Below, piece after piece: positions 1-5,418 of a DNA stretch of 5,418 nucleotides. The DNA comes from Saprospiraceae bacterium (GTDB lineage: Bacteria > Bacteroidota > Bacteroidia > Chitinophagales > Saprospiraceae). Numbering within the stretch: the stretch's first letter is position 1; each line of letters begins with the position of its first letter. Made by a program: the position numbers and the translations under genes. The notes under the pieces are model-generated. The model made no database searches. It worked only from the letters and a program-made list of their open reading frames with translations, and was not told where the DNA came from. Location of the stretch: contig JADZFI010000049.1 of NCBI GenBank assembly GCA_020850025.1, forward strand, positions 1 through 5,418, in the 5' to 3' direction.

Positions 1-1
1 C

Positions 2-175
2 AAAAGTCTATTGGGATACCACCGCGCCAACTACCTTAACCTGGTTAAATATGCAGAAAAGATCCTAAAACTTCCCCCCGGCGACCGTTCGGCGGTAAAA
101 AACCTTCTTCAGGCGATTGAAAAAGAGGATCAGTTGACAGAAAAAGGGTTCCTCCTCGGGTTGATAAGGCGCTAA
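2..175 (+). CDS. C-terminal fragment of an unrecognised protein (5' end outside window)
   Basis: An open frame enters from the left edge and runs 57 codons to a TAA at 173-175. The visible residues begin KSLLGYHRANYLNLVKYAEK and end in GFLLGLIRR. The stretch is rich in Lys, Glu and Leu and looks alpha-helical, with no membrane segment and no catalytic motif I can identify. The composition looks like real coding sequence, and the stop is followed directly by the non-coding repeat spacer, which supports this frame as a gene end. I do not recognise the family and assign no function. The next gene on the same strand starts 162 bp downstream with a structured repeat between, so co-transcription is uncertain. 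Confidence 0.6.
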   Translation, partial: KSLLGYHRANYLNLVKYAEKILKLPPGDRSAVKNLLQAIEKEDQLTEKGFLLGLIRR

Positions 176-178
176 GTG

Positions 179-323
179 ACACAAAGGCGCGAAGGCGAGA
201 AGGCACAAAGGGGTTAATTTGGCGAAAGCCAAATTAACCCCTTTGTCGTGGTGGCCGCAGGCCAACACATCGCATCTTTGTGCCTTAGCGCCTTTGTGCC
301 TTTGTGTTGTACCTTCGCGCCTT
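179..323. repeat. Structured intergenic repeat of 'ggcacaaag/ctttgtgcc' units
   Basis: The spacer between two genes is built from variants of one short unit, seen as ggcacaaag, ggcgcgaag and ggcgagaag on the left and as ctttgtgcc, ccttagcgc and ccttcgcgcc on the right. Positions 179-210 pair with 276-307 over 32 positions, with 28 Watson-Crick pairs, two G-T wobbles (189/297, 191/295) and two mismatches (198/288, 199/287). Positions 184-195 can instead pair perfectly with 312-323. The enclosed part holds the 19-bp hairpin described separately and a small perfect stem at 252-256/260-264. I recall similar tracts of this wording from intergenic regions of many environmental bacterial genomes, but I cannot name a family. 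It codes for nothing I can support. It may be a small dispersed repeat, a former mobile element, or a 3' end structure for the upstream gene. Confidence 0.7.
205..246. repeat. Perfect 19-bp inverted repeat with GAAA loop
   Basis: Positions 205-223 (acaaaggggttaatttggc) are the exact reverse complement of 228-246, separated by the four bases gaaa. In RNA this would be a very stable hairpin with a GNRA-type tetraloop. It begins 29 bp after the stop of the upstream gene and ends 91 bp before the start of the acyltransferase, so it could halt or slow transcription, or protect a 3' end. It lacks the run of T that follows a standard intrinsic terminator; the next bases are cgtggtgg. I therefore annotate it as a structural repeat. 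Its six outer bases on each side belong to the wider repeat unit and could also pair with 276-281. Confidence 0.85.
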
Positions 324-337
324 CAAATTCAAACGAT

Positions 338-1477
338 ATGCAAGAAGAAAAGGGCCCATACATTTTCAGCGACGACGAAGCCCGCTCGGCCATACAAGAG
401 CTATTTGGTTTTCCGAGTCTGATACAGGGCATGAAGGCATTTCTTCCGGAACCTTTGTTTCAACTGATCATGGCGGAGAAAGATCGGGTGAATTCCGTCC
501 GCGATTTCCAGGAACGGATTGCACGGCCATTGCTGAAAGCCATTGAGAAAGACAGTATTACAAAGCTGTCTGCCAGCGGTTTTGAAGTGATCAATGCTTC
601 AGAGCAATACCTGTTCATTTCCAATCACCGCGACATTATTCTGGACTCTGCCTTTTTGAATACCATGTTGTTCGACCACGGTTTCCGTACCAGTCAGATC
701 GCTATTGGCGACAATTTAATGCGGCACCGGATTTCCGAGTTGATCTTCCATATCAACAAAAGTTTTGTAGTGAAACGCACCGGGAGCCCGATGGAGCTGT
801 ATCGGTATTCCATGCTGTTGTCGAACTACATATGGCGGCAGATAACTGAAAAAATAGATTCCGTGTGGATTGCTCAGCGAGAAGGCAGAGCCAAGGATGG
901 CGACGACCGAACGCAGGTGGGATTGCTTAAAATGTTGAGTTTGAATTGCAAAGGTGATCTGAAATCCTACTTCAGAAGTCTGAAATTAGCGCCTGTTGCC
1001 ATCTCCTATGAATTTGACCCCTGTGATTTGCTCAAAGCGCAGGAGTTCCTGAACAAACGCGCCAATCCGGAATACAAGAAAACTTTTGAAGAGGATGTGC
1101 AGCACATGTTGTTGGGCCTTAAAGGGAATAAAGGGGATGTTCATTTCCACTTCTCCGAACCTTTCGACGAGGAACTGGAGATGTTCGATACGCTCCCCAA
1201 TGCCAAAAAACAACTTGAAACGCTGGCAGAGATGATTGATGCGCGCATCCACAAACACTATAAACTGCGCCCCATCAATTACATCGCCCAGGATATGCTT
1301 ACCGGAGGTGATGCGTACAGCAATTACTACTCACCGGAAGACAAGGAGAAAATCAGCGCCTATTTTGAACAGCGCTTCCGGTTGCTGACGCATGATGATG
1401 AAGGTTTGGGTCGGGAATATCTGCTTAAAATGTATGCCAACCCCTTGATCAATCAATTGGCGGTATCGGCGTGGTAA
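338..1477 (+). CDS. PlsC/LPLAT-type glycerolipid acyltransferase (putative 1-acyl-glycerol-3-phosphate acyltransferase)
   Basis: This 379-residue protein probably transfers a fatty acyl group to a lipid acceptor at the cytoplasmic membrane, as in phosphatidic acid synthesis. The acceptor is not proven. Visible motifs in family order are ISNHRDIILDS at 94-104 (catalytic His97 and Asp103), IAIGDNLM at 121-128, SFVVKR at 142-147, the phosphate-binding-type VWIAQREGRAKDG at 176-188 (compare the FPEGTRS block) and LAPVAISYEFDPCD at 217-230. His and Asp are separated by five residues rather than the textbook four. From memory, the same NHRDI-x-LDS and AQREGRAKD blocks recur in Bacteroidota proteins annotated as acyltransferases, so this looks like a conserved subfamily. 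The frame is open upstream to an ATG at 248, but those 30 codons only translate the intergenic repeat. The ATG at 338 gives a start that fits homologues. No Shine-Dalgarno is present; the upstream bases are A-rich (aaattcaaacgat). The C-terminus YANPLINQLAVSAW looks complete. Confidence 0.85.
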   Translation: MQEEKGPYIFSDDEARSAIQELFGFPSLIQGMKAFLPEPLFQLIMAEKDRVNSVRDFQERIARPLLKAIEKDSITKLSASGFEVINASEQYLFISNHRDIILDSAFLNTMLFDHGFRTSQIAIGDNLMRHRISELIFHINKSFVVKRTGSPMELYRYSMLLSNYIWRQITEKIDSVWIAQREGRAKDGDDRTQVGLLKMLSLNCKGDLKSYFRSLKLAPVAISYEFDPCDLLKAQEFLNKRANPEYKKTFEEDVQHMLLGLKGNKGDVHFHFSEPFDEELEMFDTLPNAKKQLETLAEMIDARIHKHYKLRPINYIAQDMLTGGDAYSNYYSPEDKEKISAYFEQRFRLLTHDDEGLGREYLLKMYANPLINQLAVSAW

Positions 1478-1544
1478 GTGGGGGGCGCTAAAAATCGCAT
1501 CTGAAAATTAACAATAACGATTCAAACATTTGCGGCTCGTTCCA

Positions 1545-2717
1545 ATGGAATCATCACACCACCTCTCCCATATCCTCACCCACCTGGCGGAAGACCGCGA
1601 GCAGTACTTTCAGGCTATTGCTCCGCCGGTGATCCAGTCCAGCAACTTCGCTTTCCCTGACCTTCAGGCATTCCGGGAGGCTTTTGCTGATGAGCTTCAT
1701 CACCATGTGTACTCCAGGGGAAATAACCCGACGGTGGAAATTCTTCGCCAAAAACTGGCGGCATTGGAGGGTACGGAAGATGCCCTGGTTTTTTCCAGTG
1801 GAGCAGGCGCCATTGCCGCCGCCGTGATAGGCAATGTGAAAGCCGGCGATCATGTGGTTTGTCAGAGAAATCCATATTCCTGGACAACAGCATTGTTGCG
1901 CAAGTTTCTAAGTCGTTTTGGCGTGGAGCATACGTTTGTTGATGGCGCCTCCATTACTGATATTGAAGCGGCCATCCGCCCCAATACCACGGTGTTGTTT
2001 CTGGAGAGCCCCAATACCATGACGTTTGAATGTCAGGATCTGGCGGCCTGTTCGGCATTGGCCAAATCCCGTGGCATTGTCACCATGATTGATAACTCCT
2101 ATTGCTCGCCTATTTATCAAAATCCGGCAGCATTCGGGATTGATATTGTGCTGCATTCCGGCACCAAATACCTAAACGGGCACTCTGATGTAGTAGTGGG
2201 GGTGCTTTGTGCCAGCAAGGCAATGGTCAAAAAGATCTTTGAATCGGAGCTGATGACACTGGGAGGCATTCTGGGGCCGCATGATGCTGCGCTGGTGATC
2301 AGGGGGCTGCGCACCCTGCCGCTCCGGGTACAAAGGAGCAATGAAAGCGCGCACTGGATCATTGAGCAACTGGAAAAACACCCAAAAGTGGAGCATATCT
2401 GGTATCCGTTCCATCATTCCTTCCCACAGCTGGACCTCGCGAAAAAGCAGATGCGCGGTTGTGGCGGATTGTTTTCCGTACAGTTTAAAACGGACTCCAT
2501 GGAAAAGATGGAGGCATTTATCCACCGGCTGGAACGTTTCCTGATGGCAGTGAGTTGGGGCGGGCACGAAAGCCTGATCATCCCTACCATCGGGTTTTAC
2601 AACATTCCCGGGCGGACAGCACCGGCAGCACCCTGGCAGTTTGTGCGTTTCTACATCGGCCTGGAAGACCCTGCCTGGTTGTGGGAGGATCTGGAGCGAG
2701 CCCTGGAGGAGTTGTGA
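1545..2717 (+). CDS. PLP-dependent Cys/Met metabolism enzyme (trans-sulfuration family; cystathionine beta-lyase or gamma-synthase type)
   Basis: A 390-residue cytoplasmic fold-type I PLP enzyme, of usual length for the family, which handles cystathionine, homocysteine, cysteine or methionine. Key residues are visible: YSRGNNPT at 56-63 (Tyr56 and Arg58 bind cofactor phosphate across the dimer), SSGAGAI at 84-90, Tyr111 that stacks on PLP, Asp183 for the pyridine nitrogen, the Schiff-base Lys208 in HSGTKYLNGHSD, SWGGHESL at 337-344, and Arg368 in VRFYIGLED for the substrate carboxylate. SWGG-x-ESL, FLESPNTMT and IGLED recall E. coli MetC (beta-lyase), while YSRGNNPT is the gamma-synthase/gamma-lyase form. 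At the place of the methionine gamma-lyase active-site Cys there is Trp113. Exact substrate is therefore left open. A TTG at 1530 is in frame, but the ATG at 1545 is preferred because homologues begin near here. It follows the acyltransferase by 67 bp on the same strand and may be co-transcribed. Its TGA touches the next repeat element. Confidence 0.88.
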   Translation: MESSHHLSHILTHLAEDREQYFQAIAPPVIQSSNFAFPDLQAFREAFADELHHHVYSRGNNPTVEILRQKLAALEGTEDALVFSSGAGAIAAAVIGNVKAGDHVVCQRNPYSWTTALLRKFLSRFGVEHTFVDGASITDIEAAIRPNTTVLFLESPNTMTFECQDLAACSALAKSRGIVTMIDNSYCSPIYQNPAAFGIDIVLHSGTKYLNGHSDVVVGVLCASKAMVKKIFESELMTLGGILGPHDAALVIRGLRTLPLRVQRSNESAHWIIEQLEKHPKVEHIWYPFHHSFPQLDLAKKQMRGCGGLFSVQFKTDSMEKMEAFIHRLERFLMAVSWGGHESLIIPTIGFYNIPGRTAPAAPWQFVRFYIGLEDPAWLWEDLERALEEL

Positions 2718-2884
2718 ATGTCCAATGTCCAATATCCAATGTCCAATGTCCAAGTAGGGACGGTGCCTGGCGTTGGCACATTAGCCTGACAATGTGCCGA
2801 TGTTCGGCCATGCAGCCGTAAGTGGCCCGGCATAGCTGTTAAAGCCAGGCGCCCGCATCACTTGGACATTGGATATTGGACATT
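2717..2884. repeat. Palindromic intergenic element with aatgtcc heptad ends
   Basis: The left end is five tandem heptads (aatgtcc twice, aatatcc, aatgtcc twice) at 2717-2751 followed by aagt. The right end, 2860-2884, is the reverse complement. Positions 2731-2755 pair with 2860-2884 with one mismatch and one wobble. Alternatively, 2724-2744 plus 2752-2755 pair perfectly if one heptad (2745-2751) is bulged out. Inside, gcctggc (2765-2771) pairs with gccaggc (2844-2850), and a perfect 8-bp stem (2775-2782/2791-2798) and a 5-bp stem (2796-2800/2804-2808) lie near the apex. There is no open frame of its own. I recall such TTGGACATTGGATATTGG tracts as dispersed repeats in environmental Bacteroidota genomes. 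It resembles a non-autonomous, REP- or MITE-like element. It may also act as a 3' end structure for the PLP enzyme gene, whose stop codon supplies its first base. Confidence 0.75.
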
Positions 2885-3030
2885 CCAGGCGTTTGTCTTC
2901 CAATGGCCAAGGGGCATAACATAGCAACATTAATTTTTTGAACGCTTATCTTCGGCCCTATATTACTAACGACACTACTGGACTTGGTATTGGAAACTTA
3001 AATACCTGGTTGCCAGCTAAACGACACCTT
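2885..3030 (+). other. Non-coding leader region upstream of the surface-protein gene
   Basis: These 146 bases contain no credible gene and are more AT-rich than the flanking coding DNA in their middle part (taattttttg, ctatattacta). The only signal I can point to is the weak promoter-like pair listed separately. No riboswitch-like structure or Shine-Dalgarno is evident before the ATG at 3031, where the upstream bases are ccagctaaacgacacctt. Together with the palindrome at 2717-2884 it makes up the whole 313-bp gap between the two genes. Confidence 0.5.
2937..2966 (+). promoter_or_regulatory. Possible Bacteroidota-type promoter
   Basis: TTTG at 2937-2940 is followed after 18 bases by TATATTAC at 2959-2966. 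Bacteroidota primary promoters are described as a -33 TTTG and a -7 TAnnTTTG about 19 to 21 bases apart. Here the -33 box is exact, while the -7 box matches TAnnTT but not the last two positions, and the spacing is slightly short. If used, transcription would begin near 2972 and leave a leader of about 60 bases before the surface-protein ATG. The location, after a strong palindrome and before a new gene, is reasonable, but the match is weak. Confidence 0.3.
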
Positions 3031-5418
3031 ATGCATCGTTCCATCCTTCTGTTTTGCCTCTTTATTCAAATCGCCGCTTCTGCTCAGATCAGCTTCACCA
3101 ATCAGGTTCAATTACTTTCACCAGCCAATCATTACAGTGGTGTTTCTATGGCCATTTGCGACATGAATGGCGATGGACTGGATGATATTGTACGGCTGAA
3201 TCAGGGGACGGACCTGAACATCCAATATCAAACCTTTGCCGGCCAACCCTTCCTGCCTTCAGCCACACAGCCCTTGCCTGGAGATGACACCTGGGGTATG
3301 TGCACAGCCGATTTTAACAATGATGGTCTGGGAGATGTACTCTCCGGTGGTGCATACAATGGCATAAAATTCACCCGCTCCAATGCCGATGGTACCTTCA
3401 CTACGCAAAACCTGACCAGTCCGGCAACTTTTGCGCAAACGGTTAATTTGGCCGATATCAACAACGATGGCTGGCTGGACGCGCTGGTTTGTCATGACGA
3501 CGGCATTTCCCGGATTTTTGGAAATAACGGCGCCGGAACTTTCTCCCAACAAACTACCTGGATGAACCTGGCTACAGTGCCTGCATCCGACAATTCCGGC
3601 AACTACGGTTCGGTTTGGAGTGATATCAACAATGATGGATTTCTTGATTTTTACATAGCCAAATGCCGGCAAAACGTTAATAATCCAACTGATCCGCGTC
3701 GTATCAATCAGTTGTTCCTCAATAACGGCGACTTCACCTTTACACAGGATGTTACCAACCAGTCGGGCCTGCGCATAGGTGCACAGAGCTGGACGGCTGA
3801 TTTTGGAGATATTGACAACGACGGAGATTTCGACTGTTTCATTACCAACCATGATGCCCCCAGCCAGTTGCTGGAGAACGATGGCGCTGGGCATTTTACC
3901 GATCTGTTCGCGGCATTTGTGAACGATATCGATGGATTGCCCTTGCAGGGCGTTTTTAAAGATTTTGATAATGACGGATTTGTGGACATACTGGTGTCGG
4001 GCTACAATCACCATTTATTTCGAAACAATGGAGATAAAACCTTTACAGAGGTAGCGAACGTGTTTAGCAGTCAGCAGATGGAATCATTTGCCATCGGCGA
4101 TTTGAACAGCGACGGATTTCTGGATGTGTACGGGGGGTATGCTTTTGTTTATACTAATCCATCCACCATACCTGATGCGTTGTGGATCAATAATGGCAAT
4201 GGCCATCATTTTTATGGTTTAAATCTTCGCGGTCAGCAGAGCAACAGGAGCGGGGTAGGAGCCAAGGTGAGGTTGTACTCTGCTCTGGGTATACAGACCA
4301 GGGAAGTGCGCTCCGGAGAAAGTTACGGGATCAGCAACTCGTTGCAGATCCACTTTGGGCTGGGCACGTTGACGCAGGTGGACTCGGTAGTAGTGGACTG
4401 GCCTTCAGGCGTCAGAGACGTCATTTATCAGCCGGAAATTGATCAATATGCCACATTCTATGAAGGGGGCTGTATTATTCCTACAGTATCCATTCAGGCA
4501 GACGGGCCAACAACATTTTGTCCGGGGGATTCTGTCATGCTTTCTGTGGGTAATAGCTTTACACACTTTGCCTGGAGCAATGGCGATACGCTTTCCAGCA
4601 TTCAGGTTGGAACAGGCGGGAATTATCAGGTAACAGTTACGGATGCAGGCGGATGCACGGCTATCTCCAGTCCGATCAGTATTATGGTAGACCCGCCGAG
4701 CACTACAACGATTACAGCGCTGGGCGATACTATTTTCTGCGCCGGCGGCTCGGTGATCCTGCAGGCATCAGTATCGTCGGAATATCTGTGGAATACGGGC
4801 GCCACCACGCAGTCTATTGAAGTGGATCAGGCCGGTCAGTATACGGTCAAAGCCAAAGGGCTGTGTAGTTTATTCGAGTCGGCGCCGGTAAACATACAGG
4901 TACTGGAGTCGCCGGCGCCGCAGGTACAACCAGATACCATATTGCCAGGAGAAACGGCATTGTTGACCGCTACCGGGAATCAGCCGGTATGGTATGACTC
5001 TCAGGGAAGCAGCACACCTCTGGCAGAAGGGGCAGCGTTCGTTACTCCTGCGCTCACAGAAAACACCACCTACTGGGTGAGTACTACCACTACCTACGGG
5101 CTGCCGAACGACTTTGTCGGGATGGTGTACCACCAGGGTTCTGCCACGAGCGATAACAATTACAATGGTGGTCTGATACTGGATTGTTTTACGCCCTTTA
5201 CCCTGCTTAAAACCAAGGTTTATACCCCCCTGGCGGGCGAAAGAAAGATTGATTTGCTCGCTGCAAATGGGGATGTATTGCAAAGCAAAACGGTTTTTAT
5301 CCCTAAAGACACCTCCATTATTGAACTGAATTTTGAGGTGCCGGTAGGCACGGATATGTTGCTCACCACTGACGACAATGTGAATCTGGCCAATTTGGGT
5401 TCCTTTGGGCCTCAGCTC
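3031..5418 (+). CDS. Secreted multi-domain surface protein: FG-GAP/VCBS propeller, ASPIC/UnbV, Ig-like domains (3' end outside window)
   Basis: The frame is open for 796 codons from the ATG at 3031 to the right edge with no stop. Residues 1-18 form a signal peptide with a likely ASA|Q cleavage. Seven calcium-loop motifs of the form DxNxDGxxD start at residues 44, 94, 142, 198, 260, 311 and 357, spaced 46-62 residues apart. This fits a seven-bladed FG-GAP/VCBS (integrin-type) propeller. Residues about 397-465 match the ASPIC/UnbV domain (NRSGVGAKVRLY, then IHFGLG and VDWPSG). Residues about 485-555 and 560-625 are two similar Ig/PKD-like domains (FCPGDSVMLS with WSNGDT; FCAGGSVILQ with WNTGATT). 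Residues about 631-687 resemble the CHU_C-associated Ig-like domain (LPGETALLTATG, VWYDSQG, TTYWVSTT). A beta-rich module follows from 691. The role is likely adhesion or binding at the cell surface or outside it; the ligand is unknown. By analogy, export by the type IX system with a C-terminal sorting domain is expected, but that end is not in the window. Confidence 0.88.
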   Translation, partial: MHRSILLFCLFIQIAASAQISFTNQVQLLSPANHYSGVSMAICDMNGDGLDDIVRLNQGTDLNIQYQTFAGQPFLPSATQPLPGDDTWGMCTADFNNDGLGDVLSGGAYNGIKFTRSNADGTFTTQNLTSPATFAQTVNLADINNDGWLDALVCHDDGISRIFGNNGAGTFSQQTTWMNLATVPASDNSGNYGSVWSDINNDGFLDFYIAKCRQNVNNPTDPRRINQLFLNNGDFTFTQDVTNQSGLRIGAQSWTADFGDIDNDGDFDCFITNHDAPSQLLENDGAGHFTDLFAAFVNDIDGLPLQGVFKDFDNDGFVDILVSGYNHHLFRNNGDKTFTEVANVFSSQQMESFAIGDLNSDGFLDVYGGYAFVYTNPSTIPDALWINNGNGHHFYGLNLRGQQSNRSGVGAKVRLYSALGIQTREVRSGESYGISNSLQIHFGLGTLTQVDSVVVDWPSGVRDVIYQPEIDQYATFYEGGCIIPTVSIQADGPTTFCPGDSVMLSVGNSFTHFAWSNGDTLSSIQVGTGGNYQVTVTDAGGCTAISSPISIMVDPPSTTTITALGDTIFCAGGSVILQASVSSEYLWNTGATTQSIEVDQAGQYTVKAKGLCSLFESAPVNIQVLESPAPQVQPDTILPGETALLTATGNQPVWYDSQGSSTPLAEGAAFVTPALTENTTYWVSTTTTYGLPNDFVGMVYHQGSATSDNNYNGGLILDCFTPFTLLKTKVYTPLAGERKIDLLAANGDVLQSKTVFIPKDTSIIELNFEVPVGTDMLLTTDDNVNLANLGSFGPQL

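Noticed and set aside
205..246. Intrinsic (Rho-independent) terminator
   Set aside because: The stem is strong, but no T-run follows it, and it is embedded in a wider repeat, so it is listed as an inverted repeat instead.
248..337. Upstream ATG extending the acyltransferase to 409 residues
   Set aside because: The added residues come from the intergenic repeat and would not be conserved; the ATG at 338 begins the recognisable protein.
1525..1532. aacatttg as a -7 promoter box (TAnnTTTG-like) for the PLP enzyme
   Set aside because: No TTTG lies at the expected distance upstream, and the leader would be only a few bases long. Readthrough from the acyltransferase gene is simpler.
1530..1544. 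TTG start adding five residues to the PLP enzyme
   Set aside because: The ATG at 1545 gives the expected N-terminus, and the TTG has no ribosome binding site to favour it.
2172..2753. 193-codon open frame on the minus strand
   Set aside because: Its first residues are translated heptad repeat (MDIGHWILDIGH) and the rest is antisense to the PLP enzyme, which has all its family motifs on the + strand.
2717..2755. CRISPR array
   Set aside because: The units are contiguous 7-bp heptads with no spacers, and no cas gene is present.
2980..2994. ggacttggtattgga as a further degenerate copy of the heptad arm
   Set aside because: The resemblance to the arm at 2864-2880 is short and needs a gap, so chance similarity is likely.
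3259..4014. 251-codon open frame on the minus strand
   Set aside because: It lies entirely opposite the FG-GAP/VCBS repeats of the + strand gene. Its apparent repeats (VDI, IIVKI) are the reverse reading of the repeated DxNxDG loops, and it has no recognisable domain.
4870..5283. 137-codon open frame on the minus strand
   Set aside because: It is antisense to the Ig-like region of the secreted protein and has an Arg-rich, low-quality composition with no domain.

Overview
The window looks like ordinary chromosomal DNA from a member of the Bacteroidota, probably a Saprospiria-like or related environmental lineage. This is inferred from three things. The acyltransferase closely resembles a family I know from Bacteroidota. 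The last gene combines an FG-GAP/VCBS propeller, an ASPIC/UnbV domain and CHU_C-type Ig-like modules. No gene start has a Shine-Dalgarno sequence. Species-level placement is not possible from the sequence alone.

Layout: all four genes that can be supported lie on the + strand. Positions 2-175 hold the last 57 codons of an unrecognised protein. Positions 179-323 are a repeat-rich, strongly self-complementary spacer built from variants of 'ggcacaaag'/'ctttgtgcc', with a perfect 19-bp hairpin inside it. Positions 338-1477 encode a PlsC/LPLAT-type acyltransferase for phospholipid or lipid acylation. Positions 1545-2717 encode a PLP-dependent Cys/Met metabolism (trans-sulfuration) enzyme with cystathionine beta-lyase-like and gamma-synthase-like motifs. 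From 2717 to 2884 there is a second, unrelated palindromic element, with heptad repeats (aatgtcc) at its ends and smaller hairpins in its middle. A promoter-like stretch and leader follow.

From 3031 to the right edge runs the largest gene, open for 796 codons with no stop. It encodes a secreted protein with a signal peptide, seven calcium-loop (DxNxDG) FG-GAP/VCBS repeats that suggest a seven-bladed propeller, an ASPIC/UnbV domain, two or three Ig-like domains and the start of a further beta-rich module. Its C-terminus, where a type IX secretion sorting domain would be expected, lies outside the window.

The genes do not form an obvious pathway. The acyltransferase and PLP enzyme are 67 bp apart and could be co-transcribed. 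The cell-surface gene is separated from them by the palindromic element and probably has its own promoter. I see no defence system, CRISPR array, tRNA, rRNA or transposase. The most interesting material is the two structured intergenic repeats, each starting at or within a few bases of a stop codon, and the large multi-domain surface protein.
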